Below are positions 52,696-61,047 of a DNA stretch of 64,000 nt, piece by piece (position 1 is the first letter of the stretch; the number at the start of each line of letters is the position of its first letter). The notes beneath the pieces are model-generated. The model was not told the DNA's origin. It saw nothing but the letters and a program-made list of their open reading frames with translations, and made no database searches. Source of the DNA: Mucilaginibacter_A sp965201005 (GTDB lineage: Bacteria; Bacteroidota; Bacteroidia; Sphingobacteriales; Sphingobacteriaceae); assembly GCF_965201005.1 (NCBI RefSeq), contig NZ_OZ241747.1, forward strand, positions 2,480,001-2,544,000. The letters are read 5' to 3'. The translations under genes were made by a program, and so were the position numbers.

Positions 52696-53795
52696 TGCGC
52701 AGATTAACAAAACGTTACCTTAAAATTATTGATTGGTACATTATCAATAAATACCTGGGCACTTTTGTGTTTACATTAGGTATTTTTCTGGTGATCATCA
52801 TCGTGTTTGATATTTCGGAAAAACTGGACGACTTTTTAAAAAATCATTTGAGTTTCTGGTTTGTGGTCACGCATTACTATTTTGGTTTTATCCCGTTTTA
52901 CCTCAACTTTTTATCGCCCTTAATTAATTTTATTGCGGTTATTTTTTTTACGGCGAAAATGGCCGATTTGACCGAAATTGTGCCTATCTTAAGCGGTGGG
53001 GCCAGCTTTAATCGGTTTTTGCGGCCTTATGCTTTCTCGGCTACAATTATTTTCCTGGTTTCATTGATTTTTAATGTTTACATCATACCGCACACCAACC
53101 AGCTCAAATCTACTTTTGAAAACACTTATGTAAGCAATGGCAACAACCAGCAGCAAAGTGAAGTGCACATGCAATTGGATAAAAAAACTTATATCTATGT
53201 ACAATCCTTTGATGAGGCACAAAAAACCGGCTATCAGTTTGCTTTAGAAAAGTTCGACCACGATTCCCTCCGACAGAAAACTACAGCAACACGCATTGTT
53301 TACGATTCTTTAAAGCATGTTTGGTCGCTGATGGATTATTCTACCCGATACGTTAACGGATTAAAAGAAAAATTAGTGAGCGGAACCAAAAAAGATACTA
53401 TTTTGGATGTCAAACCATCAGATTTTCAGGCGCATAACAATTTGTATGATGCAATGCCGATGAAAGAGTTGAACACCAATATTGAGAAAGAAAAAATTCG
53501 TGGAACCGGCATCATGGTAGATTTGTTGTATGAAAAATACCAGCGCTTTGTTTACCCCTTGTCTTCTTATATTTTAACGCTGATTGGTGTGGCTATGTCG
53601 TCCCGTAAAGTGCGTGGCGGCATCGGTTTGCCGTTGGGGATTGGTATCTTTTTGTGTTTTGCCTACATTGTTACCGTTCAGTTTTCAAAAGTTTTTGCTT
53701 TAAAAGGGGGTTTGCCGCCTATCATAGCTGTTTTTATACCCAATATAATTTTTGGGATACTTGGCTTATACCTGCTTAAAAAAGCCCCCAAATAA
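52695..53795 (+). CDS. LptF/LptG-family permease
   Basis: A 366-residue YjgP/YjgQ-family inner-membrane protein of the lipopolysaccharide export ABC transporter. Three N-terminal membrane helices (ending near residue 115), a large periplasmic beta-jellyroll domain (~130-270) and three C-terminal helices are visible. The start is ATG 52695, sharing a base with the tgt stop. Bacteroidota often carry separate LptF- and LptG-like genes, and I cannot tell which this is. Confidence 0.92.
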   Translation: MRRLTKRYLKIIDWYIINKYLGTFVFTLGIFLVIIIVFDISEKLDDFLKNHLSFWFVVTHYYFGFIPFYLNFLSPLINFIAVIFFTAKMADLTEIVPILSGGASFNRFLRPYAFSATIIFLVSLIFNVYIIPHTNQLKSTFENTYVSNGNNQQQSEVHMQLDKKTYIYVQSFDEAQKTGYQFALEKFDHDSLRQKTTATRIVYDSLKHVWSLMDYSTRYVNGLKEKLVSGTKKDTILDVKPSDFQAHNNLYDAMPMKELNTNIEKEKIRGTGIMVDLLYEKYQRFVYPLSSYILTLIGVAMSSRKVRGGIGLPLGIGIFLCFAYIVTVQFSKVFALKGGLPPIIAVFIPNIIFGILGLYLLKKAPK

Positions 53796-54713
53796 ATGAA
53801 GTTTAAACCTGCCATTACAGAATTAGAAAAAAACCTGCTATTGCTGCATGCTACTGTTTTTATCTGGGGGTTTACCGGCATCTTGGGTGCGCTAATTTCC
53901 ATTTCGGCAGTTTATTTGGTTTGGTATCGGCTGCTGATCGCTTTTGTATCACTTTTTTTATACTTTATCATTGCTAAAATTGATTTTAAAATCAGTTGGA
54001 AATACCTGCTTCAATTTATCTTCACCGGTGCAATTATTGGTTTGCACTGGCTTCTTTTTTTCCAGTCGATCAAAATTTCTACTGTATCCGTTACCTTAGT
54101 TTGTCTATCGGCAACAACGTTGTTCACAGCCGTTTTTGAGCCTTTGGTAACCAGTAAAAGTATTTCCAAGCTCGAAATCATGGCCGGGCTGATTATTATC
54201 ACCGGTATTGTTTTAATTTTTAAATTTGAAACCCGATACACTAAGGGCATTATTTTAGGGTTGATCAGTGCTTCGGCAGCCAGCATATTTACCATCATAA
54301 ATTCGCAATTTGCCAAACAGAAACCTGCACCGGTAATTGCTTTTTATGAACTTTCCGGTGCTTTTCTTTGGATTTCGATTTACCTTTTTTTTACAGGCGG
54401 TTTCCATAAAAGTTTTGCTTTAAACAAAGATGATATGATTTATTTACTGATTTTAGGAACCCTGTGCACTTCAGTAGCCTATGTGGCAGGCGTATCGGTA
54501 ATGCAATATATATCTGCTTTCCGGGTGGCGTTGATTACTAATCTGGAACCTGTTTACGGGATTATCCTGGCTTTTATTTTCTTTGGGGACCTTAAAAAAA
54601 TGACACCCGGATTTTGGATTGGGGCGGGGTTAATCCTTTCCACCATATTTTTATTTCCGGTTGCACAACAAAAAATTGCAGCTTATAAGTTAAAAAGAAA
54701 CAGTATTAGATAG
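53796..54713 (+). CDS. EamA-family transporter (DMT superfamily)
   Basis: A 305-residue ten-helix membrane protein with two EamA repeats. The first runs from FIWGFTGILGALISIS and the second from ILGLISASAASIFTIINSQFAK. DMT transporters export metabolites such as amino acids; the substrate is not predictable. It starts directly after the LptF/G stop (TAA-ATG), so it belongs to the tgt-lpt operon. The GT motif at 53852-53862 encodes part of the first helix. Confidence 0.92.
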   Translation: MKFKPAITELEKNLLLLHATVFIWGFTGILGALISISAVYLVWYRLLIAFVSLFLYFIIAKIDFKISWKYLLQFIFTGAIIGLHWLLFFQSIKISTVSVTLVCLSATTLFTAVFEPLVTSKSISKLEIMAGLIIITGIVLIFKFETRYTKGIILGLISASAASIFTIINSQFAKQKPAPVIAFYELSGAFLWISIYLFFTGGFHKSFALNKDDMIYLLILGTLCTSVAYVAGVSVMQYISAFRVALITNLEPVYGIILAFIFFGDLKKMTPGFWIGAGLILSTIFLFPVAQQKIAAYKLKRNSIR

Positions 54714-55074
54714 ATTTTAAATTTTTTGTAAACTATATTAAATCAACAGTTTATATCTAATATACTAAATTCTTAAATTAGTTAAAATGATTATTAAGAA
54801 TCGTTTTACGCTAACTTTTTTAGGATTTAATTAATTCTAATGGTTTTTAAATTGATAAAAATTTAACTATCAGCATAATAACACTTTTCAATTAAAAATT
54901 TTGATTAAATAAAATGTTAATGTTAGAATATTAAAAACTACCTGATTTACATCAGAAATTTTGCAATTTATGTACCGAAATAAAATTCCTATAAGAGTTT
55001 TTAAATTAAATTTTGCACATGGCTATTAGTGATTCAAAAACATTAAGATCACCAAAAATGTTCTTCAAATAATT
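54714..55074. other. A+T-rich intergenic region
   Basis: A 361-bp gap of more than 75% A+T with many TTAAAT and TTAATT stretches. No open frame, no copy of the short motif and no clear terminator hairpin were seen. It probably holds the promoter of the LapA-oxidoreductase pair; a TAAATTTTG near 55007-55015 differs from TAnnTTTG by one inserted base. Confidence 0.5.
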
Positions 55075-55347
55075 ATGAAAACCAAAACGCTTTTAATCAT
55101 ATCACTAACTGTTTTGATCACGATCACGCTGATGCAAAATACAGACGAGGTAAATTTTAAAGTGCTGTTCTGGAATTTATACCTGCCTAAATTAGTCATC
55201 TTAACCGGCACACTTTTTTTAGGCATCATTATAGGTTTGATCCTGGCAAGCAGGCCATCACGTGCTGAAAAATATGAGGATCAAAATAATTATCAAAAAC
55301 CTAACGATACACTAAGCCCCGAAGACCGGGATTACATCAGCGATTGA
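55075..55347 (+). CDS. LapA-domain membrane protein (DUF1049)
   Basis: A 90-residue protein with two membrane helices (about 5-20 and 38-60) joined by a short loop (MQNTDEVNFKVLFW), ending in a charged cytoplasmic tail. This is the LapA/LapB-type N-terminal architecture implicated in lipopolysaccharide assembly in other bacteria. The oxidoreductase gene begins one base after its stop. Confidence 0.85.
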   Translation: MKTKTLLIISLTVLITITLMQNTDEVNFKVLFWNLYLPKLVILTGTLFLGIIIGLILASRPSRAEKYEDQNNYQKPNDTLSPEDRDYISD

Positions 55348-55348
55348 A

Positions 55349-56236
55349 ATGAAAGAAAAAATTGGATTTATCGGTTTAGGCAATATGGGTTTGCCCATGG
55401 CCAAAAACCTCATCAAAGCAGGATATAATTTACAGGTTTATAACCGCAGGGCTGTTAAAGCGGAAGAATTGGATCAAACCAAAATCATCGTTTGCCAAAC
55501 ACCGGCCGAGGCTGCTGCTAATGTACAATTTGTAATTTCCATGCTTTCTGAAGATGCTGTTTTAGAAGAGGCTGTTTTGGGAGAAAATGGCTTGATAAAA
55601 TCCATCAAAAAAGATGCGGTACATATTTCGATGAGTACGGTTTCGCCTGAAACTTCCATTAGGTTAGATGAATTGCACCGGCAAAATAGCTCGCACTATC
55701 TGACCGCTCCGGTTTTTGGCCGGCCGGAAGCTGCCGCGGCGCAAAAGCTATTTGTTTGCGTTTCCGGAAAAACATCGGTAAAAGAAGCATCCAAACCGAT
55801 TTTAGAAGCCATGAGCCAGGGGATTTTTGATTTTGGCGAAGAAGCCGGAAAAGCCAATGTAGTTAAAATTGCCGGTAATTTTATGATTATGGCTTCGATG
55901 GAAATGATGGCCGAAGCGTTTACGTTGGGCGAGAAAAACGGTATCGATCCGCAGCAAATGGCTGATTTTTTTGGCTCAACGCTGTTTAACGCACCTATTT
56001 ATCAAAATTATGGTAAACTGATTGCTGAAAAAAGCTATGAGCAGGTTGGTTTTAAAGCGAAATTAGGTTATAAAGATGCCCGTCTGGCAATGGCTTTATC
56101 ACAAAAAAGCGAAATGCCGATGCCGCTTGCCGCCGCCGTACACAACCGATTGCTTACGGCTGTTGCAAAAGGTTGGGGAGACTGCGACTGGGCGGAAGGT
56201 TTCGGCCGCGGCGTAACCGATGATGCGGGTATCTAA
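55349..56236 (+). CDS. NAD(P)-dependent oxidoreductase, 3-hydroxyisobutyrate dehydrogenase family
   Basis: A 295-residue beta-hydroxyacid dehydrogenase. It has the Rossmann motif GFIGLGNMGLPMAKNL, substrate loop STVSPETS, a TAPVFGRPEAA segment and the catalytic Lys in VVKIAGNFM. The exact acid is unknown; glyoxylate/succinic semialdehyde reductases and imine reductase-like enzymes share this layout. A TC motif (55777-55790) lies in frame and encodes VKEAS, in a surface helix. Confidence 0.9.
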   Translation: MKEKIGFIGLGNMGLPMAKNLIKAGYNLQVYNRRAVKAEELDQTKIIVCQTPAEAAANVQFVISMLSEDAVLEEAVLGENGLIKSIKKDAVHISMSTVSPETSIRLDELHRQNSSHYLTAPVFGRPEAAAAQKLFVCVSGKTSVKEASKPILEAMSQGIFDFGEEAGKANVVKIAGNFMIMASMEMMAEAFTLGEKNGIDPQQMADFFGSTLFNAPIYQNYGKLIAEKSYEQVGFKAKLGYKDARLAMALSQKSEMPMPLAAAVHNRLLTAVAKGWGDCDWAEGFGRGVTDDAGI

Positions 56237-56242
56237 CCTAAA

Positions 56243-57046
56243 TCAAACATTATAAAAAACCCGGTTTGCCTGCTCAAGTTCTTGCAAATCAGGTTTTTGG
56301 TTGAAAATACCAAACACGGAAGCCCCGCTCCCACTCATGGCGGCATACAACGCGCCGTTTTGGTACAATGCTTCTTTTACCCATAAAATTTGGGGATGAT
56401 GTCGGAAAATGGAAACTTCAAAATCATTTTTAACTTTTGTTTTCCATTCTTCAACCGGTGATTTTAAAACTGATTTCAAATCAAATGCTGCAGGTTTAGG
56501 TTGTACACTTGCATAAGCTTCCGCTGTGGAAACATAAACGGGCGGCATCACCAAAACCAAATAGTACGCAGAAAGATCAAGCTCCAATTCTTCAAACTGA
56601 TCGCCTTTATCAAAAGCAAAAACCGGTTTATTATCGATAAAAAAAGCACAATCGGCACCTAATTGCCGGGCATAGTCCTTCATGTTTTCTGCTGATAAAT
56701 TAAGGTTGCAGAGATCATTTATCAACCTGATAAAAAAGCCGCAATCCGCAGAACCGCCGCCCAAACCTGCACCAATCGGGATATTTTTATGCAGATGGAT
56801 TTTCATCGGCGGCAAATCTAAGTCCCTTTTAATCAATTCGTAAGCTTTTAAACACAAGTTGTTTTCCGGGTTGCCTGGGATGAAAATCCCGGAAGAAGTG
56901 AACTGCGTTGCCTCACCTAAAACCACTTCAAGCGCATCATTGATTTTGATTGGACAAAAAGCGGTTTCCAGGTTATGATAACCGTCGGCACGTTTAGAAA
57001 CCACATTTAAACCGATATTGATTTTGGCATTCGGGAAAACGATCAT
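56243..57046 (-). CDS. ispE: 4-diphosphocytidyl-2-C-methyl-D-erythritol kinase
   Basis: A 267-residue GHMP kinase of the non-mevalonate isoprenoid pathway. It begins MIVFPNAKINIGLNV, and the ATP loop is PIGAGLGGGSADCGFF, with MSGSGASVFGIF near the end. It phosphorylates CDP-methylerythritol. It converges on the oxidoreductase gene. A TC motif (56367-56381) lies in frame and encodes VKEALYQN just before the last conserved motif. Confidence 0.95.
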   Translation of the reverse strand: MIVFPNAKINIGLNVVSKRADGYHNLETAFCPIKINDALEVVLGEATQFTSSGIFIPGNPENNLCLKAYELIKRDLDLPPMKIHLHKNIPIGAGLGGGSADCGFFIRLINDLCNLNLSAENMKDYARQLGADCAFFIDNKPVFAFDKGDQFEELELDLSAYYLVLVMPPVYVSTAEAYASVQPKPAAFDLKSVLKSPVEEWKTKVKNDFEVSIFRHHPQILWVKEALYQNGALYAAMSGSGASVFGIFNQKPDLQELEQANRVFYNV

Positions 57047-57071
57047 CAGTTATTTCAGCTTAATTTCCACA

Positions 57072-57102
57072 TTTGTAGGATTCCAAAAATAGATTATTTT
57101 TC
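57072..57102 (+). promoter_or_regulatory. Candidate promoter of thyA
   Basis: A -33 TTTG (57072-57075) is separated by 19 bp from TATTTTTC (57095-57102), one mismatch from TAnnTTTG. The TC motif at 57116-57130 would fall in the transcribed leader. Confidence 0.5.
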
Positions 57103-57115
57103 TTTGCAGAAAGGC

Positions 57116-57130
57116 GATGCTTCTTTTATC
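57116..57130 (+). repeat. Short motif, TC form, in the thyA leader
   Basis: CGATGCTTCTTTTATC lies about 15 bp before the thyA ATG (57145) and is followed after three bases by AAAAATCA. Confidence 0.8.
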
Positions 57131-57144
57131 GACCAAAAATCAAC

Positions 57145-57939
57145 ATGAAACAATACCAGGATTTGATGCGCCACGTTTTGGAAACCGGCAACCAGAAACA
57201 TGACCGCACCGGCACCGGCACCATCAGCGTTTTTGGCTACCAGATGCGGTATAATTTGCAGGAAGGTTTCCCGGTGGTCACTACCAAAAAACTGCATCTA
57301 AAATCCATCATTCACGAATTGCTGTGGTTTTTGAGCGGCGATACCAACATCAAATATCTGAAAGAAAATGGCGTAAAAATTTGGGACGAATGGGCGGATG
57401 CCGAAGGAAACCTTGGTCCGGTTTACGGTTACCAGTGGCGCAGCTGGCCAACGCCGGACGGTGGCCATATTGATCAGATCAAACAAATTGTGGATCAGTT
57501 AAAAAACAATCCCGATTCGCGCCGCATCATTGTTTCGGCCTGGAACGTGGCCGACGTAAATAAAATGGCTCTGCCGCCTTGCCATTGTTTTTTTCAGTTT
57601 TATGTGGCCGATGGAAAATTGTCCTGCCAGTTGTACCAGCGCAGTGCCGATATTTTTCTGGGCGTGCCGTTTAATATTGCTTCTTACGCTTTGCTCACGC
57701 TGATGCTGGCGCAGGTTTGCAACCTCGAACCCGGCGATTTTATCCATACTTTGGGCGATGCGCACATCTATAATAACCATTTGGAACAAGCTCATTTACA
57801 GTTGACCCGCGAGCCGAAAACATTGCCGAAAATGAAAATCAACCCAAACGTAAAAGATATTTTCAGCTTTAAGTTTGAAGATTTTACCTTGGAAAATTAC
57901 GAAGCCTGGCCGCATATTAAAGGACAGGTGGCAGTTTAA
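57145..57939 (+). CDS. thyA: Thymidylate synthase
   Basis: A 264-residue ThyA methylating dUMP with methylenetetrahydrofolate. The nucleophile Cys is in ALPPCHCFFQFYV, with RTGTGTISVFG, LWFLSGDTN and QRSADIFLGVPFN all present. It is followed after 12 bp by an acetyltransferase gene, then an M1 peptidase and folA. The thyA-folA pairing is metabolically sensible, because ThyA produces the dihydrofolate that FolA recycles. Confidence 0.97.
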   Translation: MKQYQDLMRHVLETGNQKHDRTGTGTISVFGYQMRYNLQEGFPVVTTKKLHLKSIIHELLWFLSGDTNIKYLKENGVKIWDEWADAEGNLGPVYGYQWRSWPTPDGGHIDQIKQIVDQLKNNPDSRRIIVSAWNVADVNKMALPPCHCFFQFYVADGKLSCQLYQRSADIFLGVPFNIASYALLTLMLAQVCNLEPGDFIHTLGDAHIYNNHLEQAHLQLTREPKTLPKMKINPNVKDIFSFKFEDFTLENYEAWPHIKGQVAV

Positions 57940-57951
57940 ATAAATTTTGCG

Positions 57952-58578
57952 ATGAAGAATTTCGGTCCTGATCCAAAAACCGTTTTCCCGCTGGAACCAT
58001 ATAAAAACATGGTCTTCCTGAAAAATATCATTAAAAACACAAACATTATTGTGGGCGATTACACCTATTATGATGATTTTGAAAACCCAGAAAACTTTTT
58101 AAAAAACGTGAAATACCATTTTGATTTTACGGGCGACCAACTCATTATCGGTAAATTTTGTATGATTGCTTCAGGTGCAGAATTTATTATGAACGGTGCC
58201 AACCATCTCAGCAAAGCCATCAGCGCGTATCCTTTTGCCATTTTTGGTAAAGGCTGGGACAATGCAATGGATGGCAAAAGTTATCCGACAAGAGGAAATA
58301 TAGTAATTGGAAATGATGTTTGGATTGGTTATAAAGCCACCATTATGTCTGGCGTTTGCGTTGGCGACGGTGCAATTATCGGATCAAGATCTGTAGTAAC
58401 CAAAGATGTGGAACCATACAGTATTGTGGGCGGTAATCCGGCAAGATTGATTCGGAAAAGATTTGATGAGGCCAAAATCAAGAAACTACTCGAAATAAAA
58501 TGGTGGAATTGGGATGTCGAAAAAATAACTGCTAACGTTGCCAACTTAACAGGTAATCAATTGGATATTTTAATTTAA
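57952..58578 (+). CDS. CatB/Vat-like xenobiotic acetyltransferase
   Basis: A 208-residue left-handed beta-helix acetyltransferase of the XAT group. It has IVGDYTYYDDFENPENF near the N-terminus, IGKFCMIASGAEFIMNGANHL with the likely catalytic His, a Gly-Asn-Asp-Val-Trp-Ile-Gly (GNDVWIGYKATIMSGV) hexapeptide turn, and PYSIVGGNPARLI at the end. Family members acetylate streptogramin A (Vat) or chloramphenicol (CatB). Sequence cannot show whether this one confers resistance. It lies between thyA and an M1 peptidase gene in a tight plus-strand cluster. Confidence 0.9.
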   Translation: MKNFGPDPKTVFPLEPYKNMVFLKNIIKNTNIIVGDYTYYDDFENPENFLKNVKYHFDFTGDQLIIGKFCMIASGAEFIMNGANHLSKAISAYPFAIFGKGWDNAMDGKSYPTRGNIVIGNDVWIGYKATIMSGVCVGDGAIIGSRSVVTKDVEPYSIVGGNPARLIRKRFDEAKIKKLLEIKWWNWDVEKITANVANLTGNQLDILI

Positions 58579-58615
58579 ATTGTCCAGGATTTGCCTATTA
58601 CCCCAAATTTTACCC

Positions 58616-58629
58616 TATAAAAGAAGCAT
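58616..58629 (-). repeat. Short motif, TC form, in a leader
   Basis: CTATAAAAGAAGCAT ends two bases before the M1 peptidase ATG at 58631, the same arrangement as at 22150-22164. Confidence 0.8.
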
Positions 58630-58630
58630 C

Positions 58631-60517
58631 ATGTTTAAAAAGCTAATTTTAATTACTGTTTTTACCACCTTTTTTTTAGAAAGTAAAGCGCAAAAATTAT
58701 CTATGCCGGACGATATTGCCAAAGCTTATCAAAAAGGCACGCATTTGCTAAACGGCAAACCGGGCAAAAATTATTGGCAAAACCATGGCAATTATAAAAT
58801 TTCGGTAACGGCATTGCCGCCAGACCGGCTGATCCGCGGGACGGAGGAAATTACTTATTTCAACAACAGTCCGGACACGCTGAAGCAATTGGTGATGCGC
58901 ATCATCCAAAACTCCCACAAACGTGCAACCCGAAACCCAAACAGCAAGCTGGACACGTTAAGCAACGGAACGGTGATTGATAAATTTGTGGTTAACGGAA
59001 AAATTAAAGCCTTGCCTGATAACCCGGGCCATTTTACGTGGCAAAACGTGGATTTAGATAAACCTTTGCTTCCGCATGATTCTATCAAACTTTCGGTTGA
59101 CTGGCATTATTTTATTTCGCCCCAAAAAGGCCGCGAAGGCATAATTGACAGCACCACTTTTTTCCTGGCGTATTATTATCCGCGGGTTTCGGTTTATGAT
59201 GATTACAACGGCTGGGACAGATTGGATTTTACCGGCGGACGCGAGTTTTACAACGATTTTAACAATTATGTTTTCCAGGTAACGGCACCAAAAAACTTTG
59301 TGGTTTGGGCTACCGGAACGCTTCAAAACCCGGCGGCAGTGCTACAGCCTGCTTATGCAAAGCGTTTGAACGAATCCATGTCTTCTGACGAAATCTTCAA
59401 CATCGCCACAAAAACAGAAATGCTGAGCAAGCAGGTAACGGCCCAAAACCCAACCAACACCTGGAAATTTTTTGCCAACGATATTACCGACGTTACCCTG
59501 GCTTTGAGCAATCATTTTGCCTGGGATGCCGGCAGCACCATTGTGGACGAGAAAACCAAACGCCGCGCCAGTGTGCAGTCTGCTTACAATGACACCGCGC
59601 GGGATTTTCACCAGATGGTAAAGTTTGGCAAACATGCGCTCAGCTGGTTTTCTGCAAACTGGCCGGGCGTGCCTTATCCTTTCCCGAAAACCACAATAGT
59701 GCAGGGTTATGCCGATATGGAATACCCGATGATGGTGAACGACGATACCAATCAAGACCCGGCGTTTTCCCAGTTTGTGGCCGAGCATGAAATTGCGCAT
59801 ACCTGGTTTCCGTTTTATATGGGCATCAACGAATCTACCTATGGTTTTATGGATGAAGGCTGGGCAACTACTTTTGAGTATTTAATTGGCCAGGTTGATT
59901 TAGGGAAAGAAAAAGCTACCGAGAATTACAAACAATTCCGGGTGAACCGCTGGATCAAAAATCCGAACATCAAAACAATACAACAACCGATCGTCATGCG
60001 TGGCGAACTGCAGTCCGGCCGGATTTTGGGCGATAACGAATACGGAAAACCATCTTTGGCTTATCTGGCTTTGAAAGATATGCTGGGCGATGATCTGTTT
60101 AAAAAGAGCCTGCATGCATTTATGGACCGCTGGCATGGTAAGCACCCCATTCCCTGGGATTTCTTTTATTCGATGAGCAATGCTTCGGGTAAAAACCTGG
60201 ACTGGTTTTGGAACAACTGGTTTTTCTCTACCAATTATATTGATCTTTCTGTTCAAAAACTGGATCAAACCAGAAAAGGTTATAATCTGGTAGTTGATAA
60301 CATTGGCGGTTTTGCCGTTCCGTTTGATGTTGTAATAACTTATAACGACGGCAGCACGCAAACCTTCCATCAAACACCGGCTGTCTGGGAAAAAAACCAG
60401 AAACAAACCAGCGTGCTTCTTTTATCCACTAAAAAAATTGCTTCGGTTACATTGGACGGAGGGATTTGGATGGATGCCGATGTAAGCAACAACACGTTTA
60501 CCGTTCCGGCCAAATGA
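58631..60517 (+). CDS. M1-family zinc metallopeptidase
   Basis: A 628-residue exported aminopeptidase-like protein, distantly related to the one at 22.4-24.8 kb. It has a signal peptide (MFKKLILITVFTTFFLESKAQ), HEIAH at about residues 386-390 with the third ligand in FMDEGWATTFE, and YADMEYPMMV in place of GAMEN. The open frame reaches back to 58580, but ATG 58631 directly precedes the signal peptide. It overlaps folA by 4 bp (ATGA). A TC motif at 60413-60426 encodes VLLLSTK. Confidence 0.92.
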   Translation: MFKKLILITVFTTFFLESKAQKLSMPDDIAKAYQKGTHLLNGKPGKNYWQNHGNYKISVTALPPDRLIRGTEEITYFNNSPDTLKQLVMRIIQNSHKRATRNPNSKLDTLSNGTVIDKFVVNGKIKALPDNPGHFTWQNVDLDKPLLPHDSIKLSVDWHYFISPQKGREGIIDSTTFFLAYYYPRVSVYDDYNGWDRLDFTGGREFYNDFNNYVFQVTAPKNFVVWATGTLQNPAAVLQPAYAKRLNESMSSDEIFNIATKTEMLSKQVTAQNPTNTWKFFANDITDVTLALSNHFAWDAGSTIVDEKTKRRASVQSAYNDTARDFHQMVKFGKHALSWFSANWPGVPYPFPKTTIVQGYADMEYPMMVNDDTNQDPAFSQFVAEHEIAHTWFPFYMGINESTYGFMDEGWATTFEYLIGQVDLGKEKATENYKQFRVNRWIKNPNIKTIQQPIVMRGELQSGRILGDNEYGKPSLAYLALKDMLGDDLFKKSLHAFMDRWHGKHPIPWDFFYSMSNASGKNLDWFWNNWFFSTNYIDLSVQKLDQTRKGYNLVVDNIGGFAVPFDVVITYNDGSTQTFHQTPAVWEKNQKQTSVLLLSTKKIASVTLDGGIWMDADVSNNTFTVPAK

Positions 60518-60996
60518 CGATTAGCTTAATTGCGGCTGTTTCATCCAACAATGTCATCGGAAAAAACAACCAGCTGATTTGGCATTTGCCGGCAGATATG
60601 AAACATTTTAAACTGCTCACAACCGGCCATGCTGTTTTTATGGGCAGAAAAACGTACGATTCCATCGGGAAACCGCTGCCCAACCGCCGCAATATCGTAA
60701 TCAGCAGAACGGTGAAAAAAATTGAAGGTTGCGAGGTTGTGGCTTCGGTGGAAGCAGGTTTTAAACTTTGTGCCGGGCAGGAAAAGGTTTATATCATTGG
60801 CGGGGCAGAAATTTACCGTGAAGCTTTACCGTTAGCAAATCAGATCGAGCTGACCCGCGTTCATCAGGATTTTGACGGTGATACGTTTTTTCCGGAAATC
60901 AACCCAAAACAATGGCAGGAAATTAAGCGGGAAGATTTCGGGCCGGACGAAAAAAATGCTTATGCTTATTCGTTCATCACCCTAAACCGCTGCTAA
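60514..60996 (+). CDS. folA: Dihydrofolate reductase
   Basis: A 160-residue type I DHFR. It has MTISLIAAVSSNNVIGKNNQLIW at the start (first residues MTISLIAAVS), the active-site acid in WHLPADMKHFK, MGRKTYDSIGKPLPNRRNIV and IIGGAEIYREAL. It regenerates tetrahydrofolate after thymidylate synthase, encoded 2.6 kb upstream in the same cluster. I use the ATG overlapping the M1 stop; the longer frame from 60466 is out of family. Confidence 0.96.
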   Translation: MTISLIAAVSSNNVIGKNNQLIWHLPADMKHFKLLTTGHAVFMGRKTYDSIGKPLPNRRNIVISRTVKKIEGCEVVASVEAGFKLCAGQEKVYIIGGAEIYREALPLANQIELTRVHQDFDGDTFFPEINPKQWQEIKREDFGPDEKNAYAYSFITLNRC

Positions 60997-61001
60997 TGGC
61001 C

Positions 61002-61016
61002 AATGCTTCTTTTATC
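61002..61016 (+). repeat. Short motif, TC form, between folA and secDF
   Basis: AATGCTTCTTTTATC lies 7 bp after the folA stop, followed after three bases by TAAAAAAA. It precedes the secDF -7 box by about 30 bp. Confidence 0.85.
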
Positions 61017-61047
61017 AACTAAAAAAACCAAAATTGTGTTTTTTTGT

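Noticed and set aside
57952..60996. Acquired trimethoprim-resistance cassette (thyA, acetyltransferase, folA)
   Set aside because: folA is a normal chromosomal type I enzyme overlapping the M1 gene, and no integron or mobile-element features are present.
142..61016. The repeated word as a CRISPR repeat
   Set aside because: Copies are dispersed over 61 kb on both strands with irregular spacing, and there are no uniform spacers and no cas genes.
142..61016. The repeated word as a standard Bacteroidota promoter element
   Set aside because: It does not contain TAnnTTTG with a -33 TTTG at the usual distance, it faces both toward and away from genes, and about a quarter of copies are inside genes.
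142..61016. The repeated word as a Chi site
   Set aside because: Chi sites are usually 5-8 bases and strongly strand-biased; this word is 15 bases and nearly balanced (23 versus 17). Not excluded formally without the replication map.
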